A DNA stretch of 64,000 nt from Chromatocurvus sp046260765 (GTDB lineage Bacteria > Pseudomonadota > Gammaproteobacteria > Pseudomonadales > Halieaceae): assembly GCA_046260765.1 (NCBI GenBank), contig JBHEOO010000002.1:71817-135816 (forward strand). The letters run 5' to 3'. Below, piece after piece: positions 32,459 to 41,913 of the stretch. A program made the position numbers and the translations under genes. The notes under the pieces are model-generated. The model worked only from the letters and a program-made list of their open reading frames with translations. It made no database searches and had not been told where the DNA came from. Within the stretch, counting starts at the first letter, position 1. Each line of letters starts with the position of its first letter.

Positions 32459-32995
32459 ATGGCCGAATTAAGCACGCTGGCACGTCCCTATGCCAAGGCT
32501 GCGTTTGAGTATGCCGATGCTGAAGCTGCACTCGACCTGTGGCAGGGCCAGCTCGCAACTGCTGCAGCGGTTGTTGGTGAGCCGCGGGTACGCGAGTTGT
32601 TTTCAGGTCCTATACTGACGACCACTGAGCAGGCAGATCAGATGATTGCTCTGTGCGGTGAATCCCTGTCCGCGCCCATGGCCAATTTTGTTCGCGCACT
32701 CGCGGCGAATCGTCGGTTGCCGCTGTTGCCGGAAGTCAGCAGGCAGTTTCTCGAACTCAAGGCTGCGCGGGAAAAAACGGTAGACGTGCACGTGATTTCG
32801 GCCTTCGATCTTCCACAGGACACATGTGACAGGCTGGCCGAGGTGCTGGGGCAGAAGCTGCAGCGGGAGGTCGTCATCAGCAGTGAAACCGACAGCAGTC
32901 TGCTTGCCGGTCTGCTTATCAAGGCCGGCGATATTGTTATCGATGGCTCTGTGCGCGGTAGACTTAACAAGCTCGCCGAAGCACTGACAAACTAG
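32459..32995 (+). CDS. atpH: ATP synthase F1 subunit delta
   Basis: The 178-residue delta subunit that joins the top of F1 to the b stalk. The N-terminal helical bundle begins TLARPYAKAAFEYA, and the C-terminal block SLLAGLLIKAGDIVIDGSVRGRL is the family signature. It lies 12 bp after atpF and 17 bp before atpA. Confidence 0.97.
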   Translation: MAELSTLARPYAKAAFEYADAEAALDLWQGQLATAAAVVGEPRVRELFSGPILTTTEQADQMIALCGESLSAPMANFVRALAANRRLPLLPEVSRQFLELKAAREKTVDVHVISAFDLPQDTCDRLAEVLGQKLQREVVISSETDSSLLAGLLIKAGDIVIDGSVRGRLNKLAEALTN

Positions 32996-33012
32996 AATTT
33001 GAGGAACAGAGC

Positions 33013-34557
33013 ATGCAGCAACTGAACCCTTCGGAAATCAGTGACATCATCCGCCAGCGTATCGACCAGCTGGACGTTGGCACTGAAGCGAGAAACCAGG
33101 GTACCGTCGTTTCGGTCACCGACGGCATCATTCGTATTCACGGCCTGAATGAAGTCATGTACGGCGAAATGATTGAGTTTGACGGTGGACTCTACGGCAT
33201 GGCGCTGAACCTGGAGCGGGATTCGGTTGGTGCCGTTGTGCTTGGTGATTATAAGGGTATTGCCGAGGGGCAGTCCTGTCGCTGCACCGGGCGAATTCTG
33301 GAAGTACCGGTGGGGCCAGAGCTGCAGGGCCGCGTCGTAGATGCGCTCGGCGCTCCGATCGACGGCAAGGGCGCTGTCAATGCCAAAACGACAGACGCAC
33401 TTGAAAAGGTCGCGCCCGGAGTCATTGCCCGGCAGTCAGTCGACCAACCCGTGCAGATTGGCCTCAAGGCCATCGACGCCATGGTGCCCATCGGCCGCGG
33501 GCAGCGTGAGTTGATTATCGGCGATCGCCAGATCGGCAAGACCGCTATTGCAGTGGACGCCATCATTAATCAGAAAGATACCGGCATCAAGTGCATTTAT
33601 GTTGCGGTAGGCCAGAAAGCGTCTTCCGTGGCATCGGTGGTGCGTAAGCTGGAAGAGCACGGTGCCATGCAACATACCATTGTAGTCGCTGCCACCGCCG
33701 CGGATCCTGCCGCCATGCAATACCTGGCGCCCTTTGCGGGCTGCACCATGGGTGAATACTATCGTGACCGCGGCGAAGACGCGTTGATCATCTTCGATGA
33801 CCTGACCAAGCAAGCCTGGGCTTACCGCCAGATCTCCCTGCTTCTGCGTCGTCCTCCCGGTCGTGAAGCCTACCCGGGTGACGTATTTTACCTGCACTCA
33901 CGGCTGCTCGAGCGCGCGGCCCGCGTCAACGCCGACTACGTAGAGAAGTTCACCAACGGTGAAGTCAAAGGTAGAACCGGTTCACTGACAGCGCTGCCCA
34001 TTATTGAAACCCAGGCGGGTGACGTGTCTGCGTTTGTACCGACCAACGTGATTTCTATTACGGATGGCCAGATCTTCCTCGAGGCAGACATGTTCAATGC
34101 GGGCATCCGCCCGGCCATGAATGCGGGGATTTCTGTATCCCGCGTCGGTGGCGCCGCGCAGACAAAGCTCATCAAGAAGCTCTCCGGCGGCGTGCGTACC
34201 GCACTCGCGCAGTATCGGGAGCTCGCTGCTTTTTCGCAGTTTGCCTCCGACCTGGATGATGCCACGCGTGCGCAGCTCGATCACGGCGAACGGGTCACCG
34301 AGCTGATGAAACAGGGCCAGTACGCGCCCCAGAGCGTGTCCGAAATGGGCATTATGCTGTACGCGGCGAACGAGGGTCATCTGCGCGATATAGAGGTCAA
34401 AAAGATAGGCGACTTCGAAAGCGCTCTGCTCTCCTACATGCATGCGGAGCACGGAGACCTGATGAAAGACCTGGCGAAGTCCGGCGATTACAACGAGGAG
34501 ATTGCCGGTACTTTCAATACCGCGATAGAGAAATTCAAAGCTACCCAGACCTGGTAA
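33013..34557 (+). CDS. atpA: ATP synthase F1 subunit alpha
   Basis: The 514-residue non-catalytic nucleotide-binding subunit. P-loop GDRQIGKT is at residues 170-177 (Ile where E. coli has Thr, still within GxxxxGK(T/S)), and the catalytic-site arginine region SVSRVGGAAQTK is present. Length equals E. coli AtpA (513). Confidence 0.98.
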   Translation: MQQLNPSEISDIIRQRIDQLDVGTEARNQGTVVSVTDGIIRIHGLNEVMYGEMIEFDGGLYGMALNLERDSVGAVVLGDYKGIAEGQSCRCTGRILEVPVGPELQGRVVDALGAPIDGKGAVNAKTTDALEKVAPGVIARQSVDQPVQIGLKAIDAMVPIGRGQRELIIGDRQIGKTAIAVDAIINQKDTGIKCIYVAVGQKASSVASVVRKLEEHGAMQHTIVVAATAADPAAMQYLAPFAGCTMGEYYRDRGEDALIIFDDLTKQAWAYRQISLLLRRPPGREAYPGDVFYLHSRLLERAARVNADYVEKFTNGEVKGRTGSLTALPIIETQAGDVSAFVPTNVISITDGQIFLEADMFNAGIRPAMNAGISVSRVGGAAQTKLIKKLSGGVRTALAQYRELAAFSQFASDLDDATRAQLDHGERVTELMKQGQYAPQSVSEMGIMLYAANEGHLRDIEVKKIGDFESALLSYMHAEHGDLMKDLAKSGDYNEEIAGTFNTAIEKFKATQTW

Positions 34558-34572
34558 GCAGCGGAGAAAGTC

Positions 34573-35436
34573 ATGGCAGTTGGCAAGGAAATCCGTACAA
34601 AGATCTCGAGTATAAAGAGCACTCAAAAGATCACCAGTGCGATGGAGATGGTCGCCGCAAGTAAGATGAGGAAGGCTCAGGAGCGCATGCAGGTCGGCAA
34701 GCCCTACGCACGCCGTATGCGCGCCGTAGTTGGACATATTGCCAACTCGGCACCCGAATACCGTCACTCTTACATGCAGGTGCGTGAAGCACGCCGGGTC
34801 GGGTTTATTGTTATCTCCACGGACCGCGGCCTGTGTGGTGGTCTCAACACGAATCTATTCAAGGCGACCGTCAATGCCATGAGGACATGGGCGGACAGTG
34901 GTGTCGAGATCGAGCTGTCGCTCATTGGCGCCAAAGCATCCGCATTTTTCAATGCATTTGGCGGCAACGTGGTAGCGGCGACACGCGATATTGGCGAAGC
35001 TCCGAGCGTCGTCGACCTGATAGGCACGGTAAAAGCCATACTCGACAGCTACGAAAAAGGTCATATTGACCGCTTGTTCCTGGTTGGCAACGAGTTCGTC
35101 AATACCATGACGCAGAATCCGGTCGTGCAACAGCTGTTGCCTCTCGAGGCTGAAGACAGCGACGAAATGGCACACCACTGGGATTACATTTACGAACCGG
35201 ATGCAAAAGAGCTTCTCGACCGGCTGCTTACTCGCTATATCGAGTCACAGGTTTATCAGGCAGTAGTGGAAAACGGCGCCTGTGAGCAGGCCGCACGAAT
35301 GCTGGCCATGAAAAATGCAACAGATAATGCCGGTGATCTCATCGATGATCTGCAGCTGATATACAACAAGGCGCGGCAGGCATCCATTACCCAGGAGCTG
35401 TCTGAAATCGTCAGCGGCGCTGCGGCGATCAACTGA
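34573..35436 (+). CDS. atpG: ATP synthase F1 subunit gamma
   Basis: The 287-residue central rotor shaft. The N-terminal helix AVGKEIRTKISSIKSTQKIT and the C-terminal helix KARQASITQELSEIVSGAAA form the coiled coil inside the alpha-beta ring; STDRGLCGGLN is the family signature. It lies 15 bp after atpA. Confidence 0.98.
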   Translation: MAVGKEIRTKISSIKSTQKITSAMEMVAASKMRKAQERMQVGKPYARRMRAVVGHIANSAPEYRHSYMQVREARRVGFIVISTDRGLCGGLNTNLFKATVNAMRTWADSGVEIELSLIGAKASAFFNAFGGNVVAATRDIGEAPSVVDLIGTVKAILDSYEKGHIDRLFLVGNEFVNTMTQNPVVQQLLPLEAEDSDEMAHHWDYIYEPDAKELLDRLLTRYIESQVYQAVVENGACEQAARMLAMKNATDNAGDLIDDLQLIYNKARQASITQELSEIVSGAAAIN

Positions 35437-35512
35437 CAGGCAGACACATAGCGCGGCGTCATGAATCGGTGTCGCAACAGGAATGAACGCAATCGCAACA
35501 GAGGATCCGGAC

Positions 35513-36910
35513 ATGAGTAGCGGACGAGTCGTACAAGTTATCGGCGCGGTAATCGACGTGGAGTTCCCGCGCGAAAACGTCCCGCGGGTCTATGACGCCC
35601 TGATAGTCAGTGACAAGAAACTCACGCTGGAAGTCCAGCAGCAGCTTGGTGATGGGGTGGTACGAACGATTGCCATGGGTTCATCCGAAGGAGTCAGCCG
35701 CGGTTTGGCGGTGGAAGATACCCGCGCGCCCATTTCCGTGCCGGTCGGCATTGAGACGCTTGGCCGGATTATGGATGTCCTGGGCAATCCGATCGACGAG
35801 TGCGGTCCTATCGGCGAGAGCGAGCGGGCATCCATTCACCGCGACGCACCCGCTTATGAGGATCTGGCCGCCTCGGACGAGCTGTTGGAGACCGGCATCA
35901 AGGTAATCGACCTCGTCTGCCCTTTCGCGAAGGGTGGGAAGGTCGGGTTGTTTGGTGGCGCGGGCGTCGGTAAAACCGTGAACATGATGGAGTTGATCAA
36001 CAATATCGCTACCGAGCACTCTGGCCTGTCTGTCTTTGCGGGCGTTGGCGAGCGCACCCGGGAAGGCAACGATTTCTATTACGAGATGCAGGAATCCAAG
36101 GTTGTCGATGTCGAGAACTTCAGCAACTCCAAGGTGGCCATGGTGTACGGCCAGATGAACGAGCCGCCCGGCAACCGGCTGCGTGTGGCGCTTACCGGCC
36201 TGACCATGGCCGAAAAGTTCCGTGATGAGGGTCGTGACGTACTGCTGTTCATTGACAATATCTATCGGTACACCCTGGCGGGAACGGAGGTCTCTGCCCT
36301 GCTCGGTCGTATGCCTTCTGCGGTGGGTTACCAGCCGACTCTGGCAGAGGAGATGGGTGTCCTGCAGGAGCGGATCACCTCAACCAAAGTCGGCTCGATT
36401 ACCTCAATCCAGGCGGTGTACGTTCCCGCGGATGACCTGACCGATCCGTCGCCGGCGACGACGTTTGCCCACCTTGATTCCACGGTGGTGCTGTCCCGCG
36501 ATATCGCTGCCAAGGGTATATATCCTGCTGTCGACCCCCTGGACTCGACATCGAGGCAGCTCGATCCGCTGCTGATCGGCAACGATCACTACGAGACCGC
36601 CCGCGGTGTACAGACGGTGCTGCAGCGCTACAAGGAGTTGAAGGATATTATTGCCATTCTCGGCATGGATGAACTGTCAGAGGACGACAAGCAGACGGTA
36701 GCGAGGGCGCGCAAGATTGAACGTTTCCTGTCACAGCCCTTCCATGTTGCCGAAATCTTTACCGGTGCGCCGGGCACCTACGTGTCCCTGAAGGATACGA
36801 TCACAGGCTTCAAGGGCATTCTGGCCGGGGAGTACGATCATCTGCCGGAGCAGGCATTTTATATGGTTGGCGGCATTGATGAAGCCGTGGAAAAAGCCGG
36901 CAAGCTATAA
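35513..36910 (+). CDS. atpD: ATP synthase F1 subunit beta
   Basis: The 465-residue catalytic subunit. P-loop GGAGVGKT is at residues 148-155, followed by the GERTREGNDFYYEM block with the catalytic Glu, and the conserved LFIDNIYRYT and GRMPSAVGYQPTL segments. The ATG at 35513 (MSSGRVVQVIGAV) has GAGGA seven bases upstream and fits homologues; an in-frame ATG ten codons earlier (35483) is possible but less likely. Confidence 0.98.
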   Translation: MSSGRVVQVIGAVIDVEFPRENVPRVYDALIVSDKKLTLEVQQQLGDGVVRTIAMGSSEGVSRGLAVEDTRAPISVPVGIETLGRIMDVLGNPIDECGPIGESERASIHRDAPAYEDLAASDELLETGIKVIDLVCPFAKGGKVGLFGGAGVGKTVNMMELINNIATEHSGLSVFAGVGERTREGNDFYYEMQESKVVDVENFSNSKVAMVYGQMNEPPGNRLRVALTGLTMAEKFRDEGRDVLLFIDNIYRYTLAGTEVSALLGRMPSAVGYQPTLAEEMGVLQERITSTKVGSITSIQAVYVPADDLTDPSPATTFAHLDSTVVLSRDIAAKGIYPAVDPLDSTSRQLDPLLIGNDHYETARGVQTVLQRYKELKDIIAILGMDELSEDDKQTVARARKIERFLSQPFHVAEIFTGAPGTYVSLKDTITGFKGILAGEYDHLPEQAFYMVGGIDEAVEKAGKL

Positions 36911-36954
36911 CTTATCTTCTTCGTCGGTTTGCTAATGGACAACGGGACAGCAAT

Positions 36955-37383
36955 ATGGTCATGACTATTCACTGTGACATTGTCAGCGCGGAAGAATCCA
37001 TCTATTCCGGACTGGTGGAAACACTCGTGGCGACGGGTGAGCTTGGTGAGATGGGCATTTACTATGGTCACGCGCCTCTATTGACCGCATTGCTCCCGGG
37101 ACCGGTGAGGATTGTGACGCAGAACGGCGAGGAAGAAGTCTACTACGTATCTGGCGGCTTCCTTGAAGTGCAGCCGGGTGTGGTATCTGTTCTTGCTGAT
37201 AGCGCACTGCGCGCCGACGATGTCGATGAGGCGGCGGCGGAAGCCGCACGTCGCGAAGCTGTGGACGTGCTGACCAACCAGACCGGTGAATTCGATTACG
37301 GTCGCGCCTCGGCGCAGCTAGCCGAGGCGGCCGCACAGCTCGCCACGCTGCGCAAGATGCGCAATCGCGCGGGTCGTGGCTGA
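36955..37383 (+). CDS. atpC: ATP synthase F1 subunit epsilon
   Basis: The 142-residue epsilon subunit, an intrinsic inhibitor and rotor foot. The N-terminal beta sandwich has GELGEMGIYYGHAPLLTAL and SGGFLEVQPGVVSVLAD; a C-terminal helical hairpin follows. A second ATG at 36961 is an alternative start. It is the last gene of the operon, followed by a clear terminator. Confidence 0.97.
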   Translation: MVMTIHCDIVSAEESIYSGLVETLVATGELGEMGIYYGHAPLLTALLPGPVRIVTQNGEEEVYYVSGGFLEVQPGVVSVLADSALRADDVDEAAAEAARREAVDVLTNQTGEFDYGRASAQLAEAAAQLATLRKMRNRAGRG

Positions 37384-37437
37384 GCTCTATAACAGAACAA
37401 CCCACACTGCGACGGCAGCACTTCAGTAGTCATGGTT

Positions 37438-37466
37438 AAAAGCCGGGATAGCCTCCCGGCTTTTTT
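37438..37466 (+). terminator. Intrinsic terminator of the atp operon
   Basis: AGCCGGGA (37441-37448), a 5-base loop, and TCCCGGCT (37454-37461) form a perfect 8-bp stem, extended by an A/T flank to 11 bp, with a run of six T. It is placed 58 bp after atpC. Confidence 0.93.
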
Positions 37467-37523
37467 GTGTCCTCTATTTGTCCAGCGCCTGTGTAGCGGA
37501 TCACAGACAGAGCGATTGCGCCG

Positions 37524-37551
37524 TTGTAATGCGGTGCACTGAGGCTAAGAT
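37524..37551 (+). promoter_or_regulatory. Candidate promoter of glmU
   Basis: TTGTAA at 37524-37529 and TAAGAT at 37546-37551 with a 16-bp spacer, about 50 bp upstream of the glmU ATG and after the atp terminator. Confidence 0.4.
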
Positions 37552-37599
37552 GCAGGCTGGCGTCTCAATTCGTGTCGAGATCTGGTAAAGGACCAATTC

Positions 37600-38994
37600 A
37601 TGTCGCTGGAGATCATCATACTCGCCGCTGGCCGGGGCACGCGCATGCGCTCGCAGAAGCCGAAAGTGCTCCACTTGCTTGCCGGTAAACCCCTGCTCGC
37701 TCACGTGTTGGCAACCGCTCGCTCGCTGCAGCCGAAGGCACTTCATGTTGTTGTTGGCCATGCTGGCGATGAGGTCCAGAAAGCACTGCAGGCTGACGAT
37801 ATCCACTGGGTACAACAGGATCAGCAGCTCGGAACGGGGCACGCGGTATTGCAGGCGCTGCCGGGGGTAGCCGATAGTAGTGATGTGCTTGTGCTGTACG
37901 GAGACGTGCCTCTTCTGGTTGCAGACACCCTCAAGACCCTGATTGCCAGCGGCCCCGCCCTGCTCACCGCGCAAGTGACGGAACCCGCGGGTTATGGTCG
38001 TATTTTGCGTGATGCGGCTGGACACCTGCTCGGCGTGGTAGAGCACAAGGATGCCAGCGATGCACAGCGCACTATCAGTGAGGTCAACACCGGTGTTCTG
38101 GCCATGTCCGCTGCGGACCTGAAGACTTTTCTGCCGCAGGTAGGTAACGCCAACAGTCAGGGTGAATATTACCTGCCTGATGTGCTGCCCCTGGCGCTGG
38201 CCGCGGGTGGCAAGATTGGCAGCGTACTGGCGGCCAATGAGCTGGATATTCTCGGCGTAAACGATCGCGCACAGCTGGCTGTCGTGGAAAGAGAGCTGCA
38301 GCGCCGTCTTGCCGGGGAGCTCATGCTGGCCGGTGTCGGTCTTGCTGACCCTGCGCGTATCGATATCCGCGGCGAGTTGCGCTGTGGCAGCGATGTCTTT
38401 ATCGACGTCAACGCGGTGTTCGAGGGCGACGTACAGATTGGTGATGGCGCCAGCATCGGTCCCAATTGCGTCCTTCGTGACTGCATTATCGGCGCGGGCA
38501 GTGTTGTTCATGCCATGAGTCATCTGGAGCAGGCGGAGGTCGGTGAGCGCTGCAGCGTTGGGCCTTATGCCCGCCTGCGTCCCGGTACGCGACTTGGCAA
38601 TGATGCCCGTGTCGGCAATTTCGTCGAGACCAAGAAGGCACGTCTGGGTAACGGCAGCAAGGTAAACCACCTTAGCTATATTGGTGACGCTGTTCTCGGC
38701 GATGGTGTGAATATCGGCGCCGGGACGATCACCTGTAACTACGATGGTGTCAACAAGCACCAGACCCACATCGGTGATGATGTATTCGTGGGCTCCAATG
38801 CCACACTGGTTGCCCCTTTGACCGTTGCCTACGGTGGCTTTGTCGCAGCGGGTTCCACGGTAACCGAGGACATCGGTGCCAAGGAGCTTGGCGTGGCGCG
38901 CGGCAAGCAGCGTAACATCAGCGGATGGCGGCGGCCGGGCAGCGACGCCGGTGACGCAGAAAGTGCGTCCGTCAACGACAAATCGGGGAGTTAG
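37600..38994 (+). CDS. glmU: Bifunctional GlmU: GlcN-1-P acetyltransferase / UDP-GlcNAc pyrophosphorylase
   Basis: A 464-residue cytosolic enzyme making UDP-GlcNAc for peptidoglycan and lipopolysaccharide. The N-terminal nucleotidyltransferase has LAAGRGTRMRSQKPKVLH, and the C-terminal left-handed beta helix has hexapeptide repeats with GVNIGAGTITCNYDG and the GSNATLVAPL block. It ends three bases before glmS, the enzyme two steps earlier in the pathway, and both follow the atp operon as in E. coli. Confidence 0.98.
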   Translation: MSLEIIILAAGRGTRMRSQKPKVLHLLAGKPLLAHVLATARSLQPKALHVVVGHAGDEVQKALQADDIHWVQQDQQLGTGHAVLQALPGVADSSDVLVLYGDVPLLVADTLKTLIASGPALLTAQVTEPAGYGRILRDAAGHLLGVVEHKDASDAQRTISEVNTGVLAMSAADLKTFLPQVGNANSQGEYYLPDVLPLALAAGGKIGSVLAANELDILGVNDRAQLAVVERELQRRLAGELMLAGVGLADPARIDIRGELRCGSDVFIDVNAVFEGDVQIGDGASIGPNCVLRDCIIGAGSVVHAMSHLEQAEVGERCSVGPYARLRPGTRLGNDARVGNFVETKKARLGNGSKVNHLSYIGDAVLGDGVNIGAGTITCNYDGVNKHQTHIGDDVFVGSNATLVAPLTVAYGGFVAAGSTVTEDIGAKELGVARGKQRNISGWRRPGSDAGDAESASVNDKSGS

Positions 38995-38997
38995 ATC

Positions 38998-40827
38998 ATG
39001 TGTGGCATTGTAGCGGCCTGTGCGCGGCGCGAAGTATCGGAAATCCTCCTCGAGGGACTGCGGCGGCTGGAATATCGCGGTTACGACTCGGCTGGCATGG
39101 CACTGATCGACAATGAGCACCGGCTGCAGCTGCACAAGCACCAGGGTAAAGTGGCACGCCTCGAAGAAGCACAGGCGATGAATCCCATCCTCGGCTGCGT
39201 CGGCGTCGCCCACACACGCTGGGCAACGCATGGGCCGCCCTCTGCGGTCAATGCGCATCCCCACCTGTCGGGCCAGCGCATTGCCCTGGTACATAACGGT
39301 ATTATCGAGAATCACGCCGCACTGCGCGAAGAGCTCAAGGCGGACGGTTTCGAGTTTGTCTCCGCTACGGATACGGAGGTTGTGGTACATCTGCTGCATC
39401 GCGAACTGCAGGCGGGCCTGTCTCTTATTGACGCTCTGCACGCGGTTATCCCGCGTCTTAGCGGCGCGTTTGCGCTGGCTGCGGTGGACACCGGGTATCC
39501 AGACCAGGTGGTTGCTGCCAGGCTTGGAAGCCCTCTGGTCATCGGTGTGGGTATTGGAGAGAACTTTCTGGCGTCGGATACCCTCGCCCTGCGCCAGGTC
39601 ACTGACCGCTTTATCTACCTTGAAGAGGGCGACAGCGTGCTGCTGTCCGCCGGGCAGCTCGAGGTGTGGGATGCGACGCTTACTTCCGTCGAACGCCCGG
39701 TCAAGCGTATCTCCACCGGCATTGAAGCGGCTGAGCTCGGCGATTATGAACATTTCATGCTCAAGGAAATCTACGAGCAGCCCCGTGCTCTGGCCGCCAC
39801 GTTTACCCGCAATGGTACCGGTGAGCTGGATGAGTCCGCTTTTGGTGCCGAAGCCGGGGAGATTTTCGATCGCACCCGTGCCGTTCAGATCGTCGCCTGC
39901 GGCACCAGCTACCACGCCGGCATGGTAGCGCGCTATTGGCTGGAGGAACTGGCGGGCATTCCCTGTCAGGTGGAAGTGGCGTCGGAATTCCGCTACCGCA
40001 AGCGCGTGCAGCATCCCGATACCCTGCTGGTTACCGTGTCGCAGTCCGGCGAAACCGCCGACACCCTCGCGGCCCTGCGCCACGCTGCGCCCGGCGAGTT
40101 CATCGCCAGCCTGGTGATTGCGAATGTGGACAACAGTTCACTGGTGCGGGAAAGCGACCTGGCCTTTCTGACTCGTGCCGGCCCGGAAATCGGTGTCGCC
40201 TCAACCAAGGCGTTTACTACCCAGCTGGTCGCGTTATTGATGCTGACGGTGGTGCTGGGACGTCGCTGCGGTATGGCGGCTGAGAAGCAGCAGGATCTCC
40301 TCGAGCAGCTGCACAACCTCCCAGACCTGGTGACGGCCACGCTTGCGCTGGATTCGCAGATCGAGAAGGTCGCAGAAGCCTTCATACAGAAGCACCATGC
40401 GCTGTTTCTGGGCCGCGGCATCGAGTACCCCATTGCCATGGAAGGCGCGCTGAAACTCAAGGAAATTTCCTACATACACGCCGAGGCCTACCCGGCAGGT
40501 GAGCTCAAGCACGGGCCGCTGGCGCTGGTAGATGCCGATATGCCCGTGGTCGCCGTCGCGCCAACGGATGATCTGCTGGACAAGCTGAAGTCCAACCTCG
40601 AGGAAGTGCGCTCCCGCGGCGGCCAGCTGTATGTGTTCGCCGATCGCAACGCCGGTTTCTCCGATGAGCCAGGCGTGCATGTGTTGCGGATGCCACACGC
40701 ACCGGAGGCCCTCAACCCGATTATCTATACCGTGGCGCTGCAGCTGCTTGCCTATCACGTTGCCCTGCAAAAAGGCACGGATGTGGACAAGCCGCGTAAT
40801 CTGGCAAAATCGGTGACGGTTGAATAA
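38998..40827 (+). CDS. glmS: Glutamine-fructose-6-phosphate aminotransferase
   Basis: A 609-residue enzyme converting fructose-6-phosphate and glutamine to glucosamine-6-phosphate. Cys2 (after Met removal, MCGIVAA) is the glutaminase nucleophile, with THGPPSAVNAHPH in the N-domain. Two SIS domains follow (VACGTSYHAG, TVSQSGETADT, FLGRGIEYPIAMEGALKLKEISY), and the end KPRNLAKSVTVE is universal. No glmS ribozyme is expected or seen. Confidence 0.98.
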   Translation: MCGIVAACARREVSEILLEGLRRLEYRGYDSAGMALIDNEHRLQLHKHQGKVARLEEAQAMNPILGCVGVAHTRWATHGPPSAVNAHPHLSGQRIALVHNGIIENHAALREELKADGFEFVSATDTEVVVHLLHRELQAGLSLIDALHAVIPRLSGAFALAAVDTGYPDQVVAARLGSPLVIGVGIGENFLASDTLALRQVTDRFIYLEEGDSVLLSAGQLEVWDATLTSVERPVKRISTGIEAAELGDYEHFMLKEIYEQPRALAATFTRNGTGELDESAFGAEAGEIFDRTRAVQIVACGTSYHAGMVARYWLEELAGIPCQVEVASEFRYRKRVQHPDTLLVTVSQSGETADTLAALRHAAPGEFIASLVIANVDNSSLVRESDLAFLTRAGPEIGVASTKAFTTQLVALLMLTVVLGRRCGMAAEKQQDLLEQLHNLPDLVTATLALDSQIEKVAEAFIQKHHALFLGRGIEYPIAMEGALKLKEISYIHAEAYPAGELKHGPLALVDADMPVVAVAPTDDLLDKLKSNLEEVRSRGGQLYVFADRNAGFSDEPGVHVLRMPHAPEALNPIIYTVALQLLAYHVALQKGTDVDKPRNLAKSVTVE

Positions 40828-40833
40828 ACCGGC

Positions 40834-40985
40834 TTACAGCCCGAAGGGATAGCTGTCTGGCGCACCCTCAAGCTCGCGGTATGCCAGTGGTGTGACAGCA
40901 GTGCTTTCCTTTCATCGAACCAGACGTACTCGTCGAACTGGTCCCCGAGACGGGTATGGAAGTCGTGATTGGTCCGCTCCGTGCG
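40834..40985 (-). pseudogene. Remnant of an erythromycin-esterase-like protein (C-terminus, frameshifted)
   Basis: On the minus strand the reading TERTNHDFHTRLGDQFDEYVWFDE matches the C-terminal end of the erythromycin esterase/EreA-like family. After ...FDERKA a two-base shift near 40898-40901 gives AVTPLAYRELEGAPDSYPFG and then a proper stop (40834-40836), as in intact members. About 50 residues survive out of some 400, and the 5' part is replaced by an unrelated symporter fragment. It cannot be functional. Its stop lies 6 bp from the glmS stop. Confidence 0.75.
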
Positions 40986-41090
40986 CGAGAGATTCCGCTC
41001 CGATGCCCGCTTCATTGGAAAACGCGCCCCGGCGTGCGCCGATTATTATCGTCGTGCCGACCACGCCGCCGGCCCCCGAATAGCCCAAAT
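40974..41090 (-). pseudogene. Remnant of an alanine/glycine:cation symporter (AGCS family)
   Basis: The minus strand encodes GVVGTTIIIGARRGAFSNE followed by AGIGAESLAHGA, which fits the most conserved segment of the Na+/alanine(glycine) symporter family, normally continuing into AAKT. Here it stops matching at about 40974, exactly where the erythromycin-esterase remnant begins. Only about 35 residues of a protein of some 450 remain. The two fragments share the bases ACGGAGCGG at the junction. Confidence 0.7.
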
Positions 41091-41322
41091 GTGCACGACA
41101 GTAGAATGTGATCCACTTCGCCTGAAGCGGTCCCGATGGACATCGGTGTGTTAGTGTATTGGTATTGTGGCGAGGAGATGCGCAGTCAATGGTACTGCCC
41201 GAGCAGTGTCAGCTTGAACATGGGTCTATTATGGGCGACTGGCAGGACCGCGCCACACCCGGTAATCCCGCGACGCCGGCCGCGGCCGAGCTGTCCCCCG
41301 CGCGGGTCTCTACTGCGCGCGT
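41091..41322. other. Intergenic region upstream of exoD
   Basis: Most of the glmS-exoD gap (40828-41322) left of 41091 is the pseudogene remnant. The rest has no recognisable gene. It contains a 31-codon open frame (41231-41326) whose stop overlaps the exoD ATG, and no convincing promoter hexamer pair. Confidence 0.5.
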
Positions 41323-41913
41323 ATGATCCAACACGTTGCCAGGGATCTCGAAGAGCTGCTAGAGCAGATTGCGACTGCCGCATACAGCGATCACGCCCTG
41401 GTCACGGTAGGCGACATTCTTGAGGCTGTCGGCACGCGCTCATTTGCCCCGCTATTGATGCTGACGGGCACGTTGCTGGCCTCGCCCCTGAGCGGGATCC
41501 CGCTGTTTCCCACGACAATGGCCCTGATCGTGCTGCTGGTGTCGGTGCAGATGCTCGCCGGCCGACGTCACTTCTGGTTGCCGCAGTGGTTGCTGTTGCG
41601 CACGCTGCCACAGCAGCGTCTGCTGCAGGTACTCAAGTGGCTGCAGGGACCCTGCGCCAGCATTGATCGCTATCTGCAGCCGCGCCTGACCTATCTGATC
41701 AGGGGTCCCTCACAGGATTTCATCGCGCTGCTTTGCTTCATCGTAGCGGTTCTGATGCCGGTGATGGAGCTGATTCCGTTTTCTTCTTCTGTTGCCGGCG
41801 TTGCGCTGTGTGCCTTCGGGCTGGCGCTTGTTGCGCACGACGGTCTGATGGTGTTGCTGGCGTACGCGATGACAATGCTATTGGCGACAATTGTCGCCGG
41901 GGTCATGCCCTAA
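41323..41913 (+). CDS. exoD: ExoD-family membrane protein
   Basis: A 196-residue protein of the exopolysaccharide synthesis ExoD family. Blocks ALVTVGDILEAVGTRSFAPLLMLTGTLL and SGIPLFPTTMALIVLLVSVQML are typical, and four to five hydrophobic segments place it in the inner membrane. The molecular function of the family is unknown; in Rhizobium it affects exopolysaccharide and alkaline-pH survival. No clear ribosome site precedes the ATG. It converges on the next gene with a 4-bp overlap. Confidence 0.85.
   Translation: MIQHVARDLEELLEQIATAAYSDHALVTVGDILEAVGTRSFAPLLMLTGTLLASPLSGIPLFPTTMALIVLLVSVQMLAGRRHFWLPQWLLLRTLPQQRLLQVLKWLQGPCASIDRYLQPRLTYLIRGPSQDFIALLCFIVAVLMPVMELIPFSSSVAGVALCAFGLALVAHDGLMVLLAYAMTMLLATIVAGVMP

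Noticed and set aside
37501..40083. An 860-codon open frame on the minus strand opposite glmU and glmS.
   Set aside because: It lies antisense to two fully conserved genes and has no recognisable domain; it results from GC-rich codon bias.
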